DNA of 64,000 bases from Neofusicoccum parvum (Eukaryota; Ascomycota; Dothideomycetes; Botryosphaeriales; Botryosphaeriaceae): NCBI GenBank assembly GCA_020912385.1, contig CP087209.1:2480001-2544000 (forward strand). The letters are read 5' to 3'. The translations under genes were made by a program, and so were the position numbers. The notes under the pieces were generated by a model. The model worked only from the letters and a program-made list of their open reading frames with translations, was not told where the DNA came from and did no database searches. Shown here in pieces: positions 48,026-60,246 of the stretch. Every line of letters starts with the position of its first letter. Positions within the stretch are counted from its first letter, which is position 1.

Positions 48026-50064
48026 TGGGGTTTGGGCGTTGTTTCAGAGGTAATGTGTGGATTTATCAGGGCATCTCTCGCTGCGCAATGTCTGGACCAC
48101 TGAACCCCCATCCTTCTCCATCTTTCTGGCTATTTCTTCCTGCACCTGTCTTTGCACCAGTATGAATACCTCCGAGTAGAATGTGTTGAATGATTTACGA
48201 CGTTTCGAGAAGACCTCAGGACTCACCTCCGCTTGCAAAACAAACTTTTGGAACTACATTGGATATATCATGCCATGTCTATTCATGCATCCCCTAGATG
48301 GCGCCCATTATGGTTGGTATGACGGGCTACTATATTTTTCACGGAAAGCACGTGTATGGATAAGCTGATTGAGATCGCAGACGTTCCCAAGCCCTGTATT
48401 CGAAAATTAATGCAAGCCGGGTTGAAATGCCGAGGTCACGCACGAGGACGGTCCGACAATTACTGCAACGAGCTTACTTCGGGCAGTTGAAACATTTATC
48501 CGGATGGGACTGGTATTTCTTCTACTGCACATGTGCGTCCAGACGAATGCTTCAGCTGTCCCTGAAGGCATGCGCGTGTTGCAATACTTTCCGAATGGCC
48601 CTCGTAGAACGACAGGATTGAGGCTCTTTCTGGTTCTGCACAAGGCCCATACCTCGGGCACAGCCTCAACATCCAGCAACGTCAAGCTGGATGCTATGCC
48701 GGCGAAAAACTCACACTGCATCAGGAAAGGTACTTGTCTGATTTATGGTGTCGGATTCCGAGGTCGTCCGACCTTCCCGGCCCGTTCCTCCCCCTGCTTT
48801 CAGAGTCTCTACCAGCAGCGCATCTCTCGGATTGGACAAAGTGGCCTCGCTTCCCACAATATTTGCTTCTGAGCTTTACGCTCTGCGCACGTGCCCCACC
48901 GGACTTTATTTAGGGTGCACATCGGAGCAAATCTTACTCGCAAGCTATGGCCGAGAGCCGCACTATATACAAACAAGACGTTGCCAAGGACGTTTCACGC
49001 CGATGGTTAAAAATAGTCGTGTCGCGGCTCGATCGTCCTGCCGCCCTGTAAGGCGTAACCGATACCCGGATATGCTTCATCCGAGCCCGGCATCCAGGTT
49101 TGGCCTGTCCACTGGCCATAGGCTGTGCCTGATCCTCGGTCTCCAACTACTCTCGTATCCGCCATCGCACGTGTTCAAAGTAAAGCCCTCGAGCCTACTT
49201 CCAAAGCAGGAATACGAGATCGACATCCGCTGGCCCCAGCCCGACCAGATTAGGTGCTGGATCAGCCGGTTCCAGAAGATCGCACTACATCTGTCCATGG
49301 TTCCTGCCCGACGCAGAACCCGGAAACTTTAGCGTTCGAGAAGCCAAATAGCCAGCTTCGATCTATCAAACTTCAACAAATGACCGAACATCCCTGCGGT
49401 CTACAGGATCGCCGAGGTCCGCACTGGAGTTGTCATCTTGAGGTCGGCTCTACTGTCCTAGCTCTGGTTGGCTTGGCCCTTCGTTCAACGCTTGCTACAG
49501 AGCGGAGACACCTTGTGAGCCACATGTTTTCCAAAGCAAGGTACGGCAATATGAATACCTTGCTTGCAGCAATGACGCCAGCTCTTCTGCGAGCTTTCCT
49601 TGCTGGAATGCAATGAAGCCGTAATCGGCGACTATTATCCCGAAGGCCAAGGCGACCTCAGCCCTGCAATAGCTCTGCTTTAGCTTCGTTGGCGCATCCC
49701 ACGGACCTGCACGGAACACTACTTCACTATTTCTTTCCGAATTTTCTGCCAGGGTACCGCAACCTTAGGAAATGACGGTTTTCTTGATTTGTAGTCTTGG
49801 ATGAGGCTCCAAGACGGAAAAAGCCCATGGACCATCTACGCACCCCACGATGCCAGAATTAGCTACGGCAGAAGCAATATGCGCCCCCACTTTACTGCTT
49901 CCGCTTTCTCAGGCATTGACAGCCGCGTGCCTCCGGCAGCTTGGTTGAAAAGAAGAAGAGCTGCAGATTTCAGAAGTAGCTTTAACAAACATCTCCGAGT
50001 CTCTCTTTAACCAGTTGGTCGTCTCTTCCCTTTCCAAAATTATCTTTGAACACCGAGCTCGAAG
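48026..50064. other. 2-kb spacer of lower GC, possible decayed DNA
   Basis: Between two plus-strand genes and clearly AT-richer than most of the window. The largest frame with ATG is 48745-49332 (+, 195 codons); it has no recognised domain and no neighbours in support. Relics of a mobile element mutated by RIP are possible, but no terminal repeats or transposase motifs were seen. Confidence 0.45.
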
Positions 50065-52015
50065 ATGTGGTCCACTCTTTCATATCTCCTACTTCTCTGG
50101 TCCACGGGCGTCAGATCGCAGGATGCATCACAGCCCTCGCAGCCCCAGGGATCCGATCTCCTCGACTCATATGACTACATCATCTGCGGCGGCGGCACGT
50201 CTGGGTTGACTGTCGCGAGCCGCCTGTCAGAGCTGGCTGACGCTACGGTGCTCGTCATTGAGGCGGGATCTGACACCACGACCGCAAACTGGAACTACCC
50301 GTCCGGACCTGAAAGATTTGCTTCTGGAAGGTCGCAAACGCTTCCTGCTGGGAAGGCGCTCGGCGGATCGAGCGCCATCAACGGTGCGCTGCAACCTCGA
50401 AGCCTTTCCTGCGCAAGCTCTGTTTTGCTAACCCAGGGCAGGACGGGTGTACCTCCGAGCGGAGCAGTCCCAAATCGACGACTGGGAAAAAGCCGGCAAC
50501 ACGGGCTGGAACTGGGAGGCACTGTGGCCGTACTATCTGAAGAGTGAGCAGATCACGGCGCCGAACGAGCGGCAGACGGATGGCGGCTTGACCTACGACC
50601 CCGACTTCCACGGCACGGATGGGCCTGTCAACACGGGCTGGCCGGCCGAAGCATCGATCGAGACGTACCTCAGCCAGCTCGAGGAGGCGTACGCGTCGAT
50701 CGGCATGCCGCGCATCGACGACCCGAACGGCGGCAACATGCGCGGCCTGAGCACGTACCCGCGGACGCAGCAGAACGTCAACGACCAGGACGTCCGAGAA
50801 GACGCCAACACGGCCTACTACCAGCAGGTGGCGGACCGCACGAATCTGGACGTGCTCACCAACACCTCCTGCCTCCGGATCGTGTGGGCCGAGAGCGACG
50901 ACGCAGACGGCAACGCCATCGCCGCGGGCGTCGAAGTCGCCTCGGCCGACGGCTCGACGGCAACCCTCAACGCAACCGCCGAAGTCATCGTGGCCGCCGG
51001 CGCCTACCGCTCCGCCTCGATCCTCGAGTACTCGGGCGTGGGCAACTCCCAGATCCTGCAGTCGCTCGGCATCGACACCAAAGTCTACCTGCCCGGCGTC
51101 GGCGAGCACCTCATGGACCAGGCCAACAACATCCTGACCTTCGAGCCCGCCGCCGACGCCGGCTTCACCGGCACAACCGCCTACGTGGCCTACGCCAACG
51201 TGACCGACGTCTTCGGCCCAGACGCGCCCACCGTCGCCGAGGAGGTGCGCGCCGCCCTCCCCGACTACGCCGCCACCATCGCGTCGCAGAACAACAACGC
51301 CACGTCCGCCGAAGACCTGCTGCCGCTGCTCGAAATCCAGCACGCCAGCATCTTCGACGCGCAGATCACCGCGTTCGAGCTGCTCAAGGGCCTGGAGTTC
51401 CAGCCCACGCGCCTCGACTGCGAGGTCTGGTCGACGCTGCCCTTCAGCCGCGGCAACGTGCACATCACGACGGCGGCCGCGCCGACGGACGGCTCGACGC
51501 CGGCGCTCGCCATCAACAACAACTTCTTCCAGCTCGACTACGACACGCGCGCGTCGGTGGCGGCGGCGCGCTTCGTGCGGCGGCTGTACGGGCTGGCGCC
51601 GCTCAACGGGTCCGCGGTGCTGGACGAGATCGCGCCCGGCCTCGCCACCGTGCCGCCCGACGCCGGCGACGACGAGTGGGAGGTCTGGATCAAGGGCCAG
51701 TTCCGCAGCGCCTGGCACCCCGTCGGCACCACCAGCATGCTGCCCCGCGCCGCCGGCGGCGTCGTCGACCCCCAGCTGCGCGTCTACGAGACGGCCAACG
51801 TGCGCGTCGTCGACGCCGGCGTCATGCCCTTCCAGGTCAACGGCCACCCCAGCGCCACCGTCTACGCCGTCGCCGAGAGGGCCGCCGATATGATCAAGGA
51901 GAGCTTTGCCGGCGGCGGTGTTGGCGCGTCGGGCGGGACCGAGGGGAGCGGGACTGGGACGCCCGGGGCTGCGGCGAGGATGGGGAGGGTGAAGGGGAGG
52001 GTGGTGAGGCTTTGA
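50065..52015 (+). CDS. Secreted GMC-family FAD oxidoreductase
   Basis: Exon 1 is 50065-50383, intron 50384-50441 (branch gctaacc), exon 2 50442-52015, giving 630 residues. Residues 1-18 are a signal peptide (hydrophobic YLLLLWSTGV core). The FAD dinucleotide fold is YDYIICGGGTSGLTVASRLSE. GMC signature 1 lies in GKALGGSSAING and crosses the intron into RVYLRAEQSQIDDW. Signature 2 is AAGAYRSASILEYSGVG. The active-site pair is His532 in SAWHPVGTTSM and His575 in VNGHPSATVYAVAERAADMI. Several NxT/S glycosylation sites fit secretion. It probably oxidises an alcohol or sugar extracellularly with O2 or another acceptor; glucose oxidase, aryl-alcohol oxidase and glucose dehydrogenase relatives cannot be separated here. 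A Gly/Arg-rich tail follows the fold. Confidence 0.95.
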
Positions 52016-52617
52016 GAGGTGTAGTCCTTGCTTTTTGTGGCGAAGGTCTTGTCATTTTCCATTATGATTCCCGCTTTTGGTTCTTGCTTCTTAGACAGAA
52101 TATGATATATTGTCTATTCTTGACTTCTGCTCATGCCGTGTTCGTCCTTTCCGGTGAAGGAAGAGTTTGTATGGTGATCCTATTTCTCTCAGATTGTCTT
52201 GACTGCATCTCAAGACGATGTGCGCTCGTATCTCTGCGGTTGGAATGGTTGATGGCCTTCAATATGCAAACACTTCTTCCGTCAAGAGCACCTTAATGAG
52301 ACCAAGTCATAGCTGCCACTCACTTCATCACTAATTGAGAGCGTAATTCAAGGCCAATGAGATACCTCGTTGCTTGCTATGGTATCTACTGGCCATGCAC
52401 CAAGACCACATTTCAACTTTCGCCCCATTTCCTTGTATTTCCGTCTTCCAATCCTTTCCAAGAACCGATAGACCCTCCGATGAAACCCTTAACCAGGTAC
52501 ACTGGCACCCCTACCCAATCCCTCTCAGCTCAGTCATACCCCATGGACCTCAAGAGCGCGTACGCATAGCCGGGATGGTCCCAGATGGCGCCACAATCCA
52601 AGACGATGACGGGCGAC
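52016..52617. other. Convergent 3' spacer
   Basis: 602 bp between the 3' ends of the GMC gene (+) and the AT-hook-like gene (-). No coding signal recognised. Confidence 0.55.
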
Positions 52618-53825
52618 TCAGAAGCTGTCAACCGGGTTACCAACGATCGAAGTCTTGACCATGATGCCTGGCTCACCATCGCTCTCCACGTCCGCCTCAG
52701 CGCCGGACGCCTCCTCCTTGACGCCCTCACCCTCCTCCTCCTCCTCCTCCTCCTCCTTCTTCTCAGCACCGGCACCCGCCTCACCAGCCTTGCCGTCACC
52801 CTCCTCCTTCGCCTCCGCCACCTCACCCGCAACCTTCGCCGCCTCAGCCTCAGCCGCAGCCTTGGCCTCCTTGTCCTTCTTGCTTGGCCTTCCACGCTTC
52901 TTCGGCGTCGGCGTCTCGGGCTCGCCGCCCTCAGCAGCGCCAGTGCTCTTCTTGGGCGTGGCGGCGGCAGCCTTGCGGGCGCGCGGCTTCTTGGGCGTGC
53001 TCGGAGCCGCGGCGTCGGCGCCGCCCTCCACCTCCTCGTCCTTGACCGGCTCCTTGCGCTGCTTCTTGGGCATGGGGGCGTCCTCGACGACGTTGTCGGC
53101 GGCGTCGTCGTCACCACCGGGTGAGGCGGCGACGGGGGACGAGGCGGCGGCGGCGTCGTTCGTGTCCGCGTTCTCGTTCTCGCCGTCCTCCTTCTTGCCG
53201 CGGCCGCGCTTCTTGGGCGTGGCGCTGCCCGGGGTGGCGGCGGGGTCCTTGGGGGTCTTGGGGGCGCGAGGGGTCTTGGCCTGGCCTTCGACGGGGAGAG
53301 GGGAGATGGCGTTGTTGACGGGGCCGTCGAGGCGCTTCAGGATCCGGTTGATGGCGTTGCGGGCGGAGGCGTTGTTGGTCATGTTGAGGAGCTCGGCCGT
53401 CTTGGGGAAGTCGACCTGGAGAGCGTGTCAGTTTAGGCTGTGTTAGGAACCGGAAGAAGTGGTGGATTTATTGTGGTTGACATGATATATATCATGGAAT
53501 GATGGACGAGGTGAAGGGGGGATGAATGTAATAACTTGGTAGGTGAGGAGGATATGCCATCAATGTAAAGCGATGAATGGAAGGACGGATCAATATCAAT
53601 GTGAGGGACCCAGGCGATTGGAATATTCTTCACCCGCTTGCTGCAACATAAAGGAATAAATCGACTCACCTGCGGAGGCTGGACCATGGCACGGAGCATG
53701 GCCGTGATGATGTTGATCTCGCGGTCGTTGAGCGACGTAGGAGAGGCAACGCGGGCAGAGTCATTGCCGTTAGACGGGGGAGCAGAGCCCTCGGCGGTCG
53801 GGACTGGAGTGGTGTCGGCGGTCAT
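52618..53825 (-). CDS. AT-hook-like nuclear protein, Lys/Glu/Ala-rich
   Basis: Exon 1 is 53825-53670, intron 53669-53416 (254 nt), exon 2 53415-52618, giving 317 residues. The N-terminal 80 residues form the only non-repetitive part (SLNDREINIITAMLRAMVQPPQ, then VDFPKTAELLNMTNN and SARNAINRILKRL), a small helical domain found in many short fungal proteins. The rest is low-complexity with repeated TPKK units and two AT-hook-like cores, KKRGRGKK (about 120-127) and KKRGRPSKK (about 224-232), suggesting minor-groove DNA binding in the nucleus. A glutamate run lies near 273-280. It ends with MVKTSIVGNPVDSF. Function unknown; a chromatin-associated role is inference. Divergent from the DUF3445 gene. 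Confidence 0.78.
52731..52757. repeat. CTC/GAG run in AT-hook-like gene
   Basis: About nine CTC units on the plus strand encode a glutamate tract on the minus strand. Confidence 0.85.
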
Positions 53826-54963
53826 TTTGGAACGGCGAGGAAGGACCCGGGGGTACTTGATGAAATTGGCGAAGGGGGTTCGATGATAAGGCGGAGGCGA
53901 TGCCAATGCCAAAGAGCTTCCTTTCAAGTGGGCGATGAAGAAGATCTTCTTGTCTGGATGCTGTGTGGAGGAAAGAAGAAGGAGAGGTGATGGTGGCAGA
54001 AGGGACGGATATTTATGGGTCGGATGTGCACATGGACCCTGATTTCCAGCATGGCAGCTGGCACATGACGGCTCATCGTAGCAGAACCACCCACCACATC
54101 CGGTATCCATAAGGGTTGCTATTGTAGTCTAGCGCATCCTTGTGAGTGTGGTGCTCAGCGCGACGTGCAGCGGCCAGAACGAAACACTTCACAGGCATCA
54201 AAGAACTACATCTTCTTAAGCTTAGATGTCGCCATCAGGAACATTCAAAAGCACCATAGTATATTTAGATCTAGCACATGACTCCAAAGCAAAGGGCGTG
54301 CTGGTTATGCTGACGATCTTGCGCAGACCCCGCTGATCCACCCTCGCGGCCTCGCTTTTCGACGCAAAAATAACCACAAAACATCTTTGCATCAACACAG
54401 TATGATGTTCAATATGACTTGCAGCGTGTATTGTTGATGTGGAGGACCCGCTGGGACAGTGCGGCAGTCAAACGGAATATCTGAACGAACTGACAGATCG
54501 AGAATCACGCGCACTTCTACCGATTGAGAGCGTACTATGATTGCGACGGCTGCAACCGGGTTCTTTACGCGAGTTACAGTCAGTTGAATTGCATACCAGA
54601 TATTTTGCAGGCGAGGCAGCATGTAGTTTGCAATAGGCAGCAGCGAGAGGGATTTTTGCAACCCAGCCCAGTCTTGCGGGACTGGAGCTCCACGTGAGTT
54701 GTGACAGCTGCAACTGGATGCTGCGTGATCACTAGAGTTAAGCTAGATCTATCGATTGAAAACGGAGCAGCCGACTATCTACAGCGACGTCGCGATGATG
54801 CTTTCTTTGAGAGCCAGCACTTGACTTGGAGGCAGCGCACGCGCCCGATACCTCAACACCTGCGACCACTGTCCTTTTATATTCTTCGCCGCCGCGCTTC
54901 CACACCGAGCAAACCTCCACACCTCCGCGCCACCGAAATACCGAGCTCAACCCCCAGCAGCGC
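53826..54963. promoter_or_regulatory. Divergent promoter region of the AT-hook-like and DUF3445 genes
   Basis: 1.1 kb between opposing starts, AT-richer than average. No gene recognised; no defined element was identified. Confidence 0.45.
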
Positions 54964-56359
54964 ATGAAAGCGTCCACCGCAATCCCGCTCACCATCGCCG
55001 GCGCCATCTGGGCGCTCACGGCCAGCTACATCGCCTTCATCGTGTACCGCATCATCAGGCTCCCCCTCGACGACGAGCCCGCCTGCATCCGCACCCGCGC
55101 GCGCAGCCGCCGCTCCCACTTCCCGCACCACTGGCGCCGCACCTGCACCCCCGACATCGAGCTTCAACCGCTCCCCCGCCTCAATCCCAGAGACGATGAC
55201 GACGCCGCCGCCGACGACGACGCCCTAACATGCTGGCCCCGCCCCAACAGCAGCAGCCCCGTCACCCCAACCGACTCCTCCCCCGACCGCCCCGCCGCCG
55301 TCACCAACGCGCCCCGCCGCCTCGTCACCTCGCCCGCCGCTCCGCCCGCCGAGTTCGCCGCCTACCGCGCGGCGCGCGCGCGCATCTTGGAGGACAGGCG
55401 CGCGTGCGTCCTGCTCGCGGCGCCGACTGCGGCGGCGGAGGCGGCGTGCGTGGAGCTGAGGGAGGAGGTGGTGCGGGGGCTGTGCGGCGGGTGGCCGGGG
55501 CGGTACGGGATGGTTGGGGTGAGGGGTGGTTGTTTTGGGGAGTGGAGGGGCGGGAGGGATTGGGGGAGGGAGGGGAAGGGGGTTGTTGGGCGGAAGGTGT
55601 GTGATGGGGTGGCGGGGGTGGAGGTGGTGCTGGATGGGGAGGGTGCGGTGCATCCGCTGGAGGCGGTGGCGAGGTTGGTGTTGGAGGACTTTGGGGTGTT
55701 TGTCAGGGGCGACGGGAATGGAGGGTGGAGACTGTGAGTGTGCGAGCTTGGATGCATCGGCCGCTGGCGTGTGTGTATCTGTGTGGCGCCTGAATTGCTA
55801 ACACTGGCCTGCAGCGTCGCGGCTGCGGCCCTCTGCCCTTCCGGTTGGCGCCTGGCTGCGGTTATGAACAAACCGCCCACCGACTCTTCCGGCTTCTACC
55901 TACCGGTCAGCATCGACAGCGGCGACGGTGAAGGAGTGCCTGTGTAAGTCACAAGCACCTCATCACATATCGGAGCAGCTGACGTCTAATCAGTCTCGCC
56001 ATGCCGACAGAGTCAGGCACTTCATCCAATTCTCGCAGCTGCCGCACACTGTCGACCTGTTCGACATGCTATTTGTGGAGGAGAGCAAGGACTTGTTCCC
56101 TGGCCGGCGTTTGCTGCTAGAGCATATGATGGTGCGCAAAGAAGTCCACACTTACCGCCGCCTGCCCAGGTCAGACGCAGCAGTCGTGGCGGTGCGGACG
56201 ACCATCAAACCGTTGGTGGATCTGGAGAGGGAGGAGATGGAGGCGCTGGTGCAGGATGTGGAGTCCTGGCCCCATCGGATAGCGGATGAGAGAGGAAAGT
56301 TCCTGTGGGAGGGGCTGGTCATGGAGTTCTGCGGCATCAGGTTGGGTTGGATCACATAG
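54964..56359 (+). CDS. Divergent DUF3445 (heme-dependent oxidative N-demethylase-like) protein with N-terminal anchor
   Basis: Exons 54964-55733, 55815-55943 and 56011-56359 encode 415 residues. Introns show clear branch sites (gctaacac, tctaatc). Residues about 7-30 form a membrane segment (IPLTIAGAIWALTASYIAFIVY). An Arg-rich then Asp/Pro/Ser-rich linker (about 40-130) leads to a DUF3445-like core: HPLEAVARLVLEDFGVFV, then AAALCPSGWRLAAVMNKP across intron 1, and the C-terminal HMMVRKEVHTYRRLPRSDAAVVAVRTTIKPL and ESWPHRIADERGKFLWEGLV. The last block matches the family's RxERQTLxRLPxSGAxxFxIRT region well. The 'PVP' and 'RxNW' blocks between are poorly kept, so activity is doubtful. Bacterial relatives oxidatively demethylate small amines with heme. 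The exon order supports one gene; the exact start is less certain. Confidence 0.76.
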
Positions 56360-59300
56360 GGTGGAGTCTGGGTGGATGTGGTTTCTTTTTGCCCCTCATT
56401 GTGTTCACTGCACCGAATGGCGACGAAGAGTATGCTGGCAACTTTGCACATGCATTGGTACATATTTACGTCGATCAACTGACTTCGGTTGAAGCTCTTT
56501 CCATCAGTTAGGCTGTTATCGTGGCAGTGAAGAAGATGCCTCACCTTGGTATGTGCTAGCCACGACCTCAGCTCTCTACAGAATGCATACCTACTATCGA
56601 TATACCGCCGTTCTGTTGTCCAACGTCTACTTAAGCGAGCAAATGCGACTAACCAACACTCAGTGGTGGCGCACTCCATACATAAGGAGGTGGCGCCGTC
56701 TCCGGACATCCCACGCAGGACAATCGCAAAAAGGAGGACACTTCTCGAGTGTTCGACGCCCACAGTGCCGCAGATGGACGGGACGCTCGTATCGAGCATA
56801 AGCGAGCTCTTGACCAAAATCCACAGAACGGGTAAGTCGGTGTTGTTTGCGGTCGGTCTCTTCGCCAATTCCTAACAAAGTGGGTCAATCAATCTCGCGG
56901 TACGCGGTACGGAGATCCCCTCGTCGACAGGTCGTATGCAAATCTGTGCCTCGTCAGTTGCTAGACCCGGCTATTTATAGCCGGACGAAGAAAGAAGAAG
57001 CACAGATGTTCAACTTCGTGATAATGCGCGTAGTGACGTGAGTGTGCAGAGACATCGGACGGTGGAACATGAGAACGCAAAGATTGATGGCATAAGGAAA
57101 CAAGCTTCCATGCTATAGTGGTTTCAGAGCGAGTTATTTCCATTGAAACCGGGGAATGTCTGTTTCTGTGGGTAGGTGTTTCGCTGGCGGGAATCGCCGG
57201 CGGCAGATGTTGATGGCCGCGTGCTGACCACACAATCAGTAAGCTCGCACTTGCAAGATGGCTCTCCAGATAAATCCGACGTTCGGACGATCTCTCGTCG
57301 GCCGAGTGCCTGAAACGCGTGCGCGGAAGGCAGCGTCAAGCACTCATGCGGCGCAAACGCTGAGGTGTGCAGATGGACGTTTGAAGGCAGACCGGGGTGT
57401 GCAGATTGACAGGTGAGTTGGAGCAGGGCAGGACGGATGCAATGGAGGGAGGAAGGATCGCTCCCGCTGATCCGTCTGGCTTGACTGACCTTCACACCAC
57501 CTCCACGTGGACGTGGTGGGCGCGGCGTCAATCGTGCCCTCGCTTGCAGCTGTGTACCTTGGAATGTTTATTTCTCTTGGCCCTCGTTGCGGCAGCATTG
57601 GCAGCCGACGCCCCCAAATATCGCCATTGTTTTGGTGTTCACTGGCTCGGAAGCACCCGAAAGGCTGAGACACGCAGCCCTCAAGCGATCCGCATCGGCG
57701 ATCCAAACGGGCATGGCCCGACGAAGCGAGAGTGCATCTAATTTTAATCGTGTTTGCAGCTTCATGCACCCTTGCTCTAGATCAATTCACCCGGCACCCC
57801 CGTTGTTTGGTGTGCAACGGCCATCTGCCTTATCGTGCCTGGCCCGACGGGTGGAGAGAAGGTGGGGAGATTCGGCAGGGCCCTGGGACGTCATTTCAAG
57901 CAGCACAGCAGGGCGACGATGGGCGCGGGTGCGGCGCGGGCGGTGTGGTGTGGCCACGGCACTTGACGCCTTGGAGGCAGTTGAGCGGTGTGCCGGTGCC
58001 GCCAGTGCTGGAGGTCAGAGCTGCGGCTAGACGTCGTTGGACCGCGGAGGGCTGCTGCGCTTAACGCAGGCTGCACGGGCGGCGGCTGTTAATATCGAAG
58101 AGGCCCCGGCAGCAACCTTCTCGCGGGCAAGGTCGAACGTCTGAAGAGTCGATTTGGACCCCGGCGGGGCGCGATGGCGGGCGTTTACCGTGGGACGGGA
58201 GATTGGCTGGTGGACGTGTTGAAGCGATGACAGCATGCCGGCGCCCGCGCTGGCACCACGGCAAGGGCGGGACGTTGGTGTCCGGCCGGGTCCAGTGTTC
58301 TCCAGTGTTCTGCTCCAGTGTTCTGCAAGTCAGCGGAGAGATGTGTGTTGCTCTGCCGAGCAGCGGTTTCTGCAGGAGCGGCGGGCGCCGGTACGCACGT
58401 ACTGCGGGTGCACGGGATCCCAGCACGTCGAGGATTGAGAGAGGCTCTGGGGCTGCGGCTGATTGGTGGAGCGACGGGGACGCCGAAAGCAGGTCTCGCC
58501 GGCGGCAGGACCAGCCAAGACGGGCAATTTGGGCATCCAATCTGGCAGCGGCGGTGCAGGCGACGGGGATCAGACCAAGGCTTGTCTCGAGTGTCGCGCT
58601 GGCAGCGCATGCGGGCGGCAGGCGACGCTGGGCAGGCGGGCAGGCGGCGCTGGCGGCGCTGGCGGACAGCTGGCGGAGAGGGAAAGGCGTTTCGGAACGC
58701 GAGCGAGGGCCAGCGTGGGCGGGCTGCCGGCATGCGGGTCCCACCGCCCTCTTCCGCTTCCAGCGCGGCGCCCGTATAAGCGTCGCGCATAGATGCCGCC
58801 GCCGATAAGAGAGATGATGGGGAGCAGGCGCGGTCCTGCGGCGGCGCTGGGCACGCCGGCCTGCGTGCTGGCGGCGGTCGCGCGCGGCCAGATAGAGTTG
58901 TTTCGTCAAAAAGGCTTGTCGCCCGCGGTGGCAGGCGGGCGCGGAGGGAGTGCTGCAGCGCGCTGGATCGACGCAGGGGCGGCGCCAGGAACGGAATTTT
59001 TCTCGTCGGCGTGTTTCACGCTTGCGCGCGCGCCGCGTCGCGTCGGAGGGCAGAGCGGCCGCGGCCAGCTGGAGAGAGGGGCACTCGGCGGGGGACTGGC
59101 CGAGCGGGCTGGGCTGGACGGCGGCGGTGCGGCGCGGAGGGGCGAGTGTTTTTGTCCAGCCGGCTGGCAGCTGCCACCGTCGCCGGAGCGAGCGGCTCTC
59201 GCGGGCCAAGCTCGTGGCTGAGGCGGCGAGGGCGGCGCGGGCGCGCATTGGCTGGCGGGGCGCGCAGCTGCAGGTACGCAGCCGGCGGCGGTTTCAGGCG

Positions 59301-60246
59301 GCCGGCGCTGCGGGTAGCGATAGGCTGCCGCCGCTCTGCCTCCAGCGCGCCGGACGCTGCAGCAGATCGCGGCCAGCCAGCGTGCTCCTTTCTCTTCCAG
59401 AAGCCGCATGGCGTGAGCGTCCTGCTGCCCGCACGGTCGCGCGAGGGTGGTACGACAAGGGGAGTCCATGAAACCCACACGCAGCTGCTGTGGCGCGGCG
59501 GCTCTGCAATGCATCAGGGCGCGCGGTATTGGCCGGGTGATTGGCTCTGCGTGCTCCATGCTGCACCGACCAGCGCCTGCGCCCATAAACACCCAGGCCC
59601 GCCCTCCTTTCTCCCCTTCTGTTCGGCCTCTTCTCCAGACCAGGTGCCTCGTTTCCTCTTCGTTTCTGAAACTTCACGGTCGTTTCTGCCCTCGTTTGTG
59701 CTCGACCACGTTTTTCGCACTCCACCACACGCCGGCCGCTGGTGACTTTCCCTCTTGCCGTCCACCCAAGGCCCGACTCAGTCCCTGACTTGACATCACC
59801 CGGCGATCGCAATCCCCCCGGCTCTTGGATATCTCCCGTCGACTGCCCTGCCGCCAATCCCTCCACGCGCCCTGCCACTCCCCGACAGCCCACCCTCACC
59901 TGACGCCGCCTGCTGCTTCACTCACCCGTCTCCGGACCCCGCAGCGTCACCAGGCCCGAGACATCAGCATTGTCATGTTTCTCAATAGACATAGATAGCC
60001 ATTGTCCCAATCAGTGTTTCACGGCCACTCCTCCGCCCAGACCTCTCCCTCCCTGGCTGACCCCAACACCCTCATTCGTATCCACCAACGCCTGGTGCGT
60101 TCTGACTACCACATTCATTACCAGGACCCAGGGCCTCAGGATCTCGGCAACCCCTACTGCGACACGGTCCGACGCGTAGCCACGAGTTCCGGGTTCCTTC
60201 GTCCATTCCACAGCAACCAAGCCCCTCCGCAGCATCGCCTGGCGCC
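56360..60246. other. 3.9-kb spacer upstream of ferric reductase
   Basis: The first kilobase has mixed composition. From about 57.8 to 59.5 kb it is extremely GC-rich, with overlapping open frames up to about 400 codons on both strands lacking any motif. The last 0.6 kb is CT-rich, consistent with a long leader of the reductase. HGATAR-type motifs occur near 59.99 kb but do not match the full iron-GATA consensus. Confidence 0.45.
58291..58323. repeat. Short tandem repeat, three copies of a 10-mer
   Basis: The decamer tccagtgttc occurs at 58291-58300, 58301-58310 and 58314-58323, the last after a 3-nt insert, in non-coding DNA. Confidence 0.8.

Noticed and set aside
50378..51847. 489-codon open frame antisense to the GMC oxidoreductase
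   Set aside because: Mirror of a GC-rich third-position coding sequence; His/Gly/Val/Arg-rich without domains.
38269..52015. Six consecutive plus-strand genes as a biosynthetic cluster
   Set aside because: Functions (thioesterase, LEU4, SDR, permease, 2EXR, GMC) do not form a pathway, no core synthase or pathway regulator is present, and spacers are ordinary.
58061..59248. 395-codon open frame on the minus strand before the ferric reductase
   Set aside because: Same compositional behaviour as the other GC islands; competing frames on the opposite strand; no domain.
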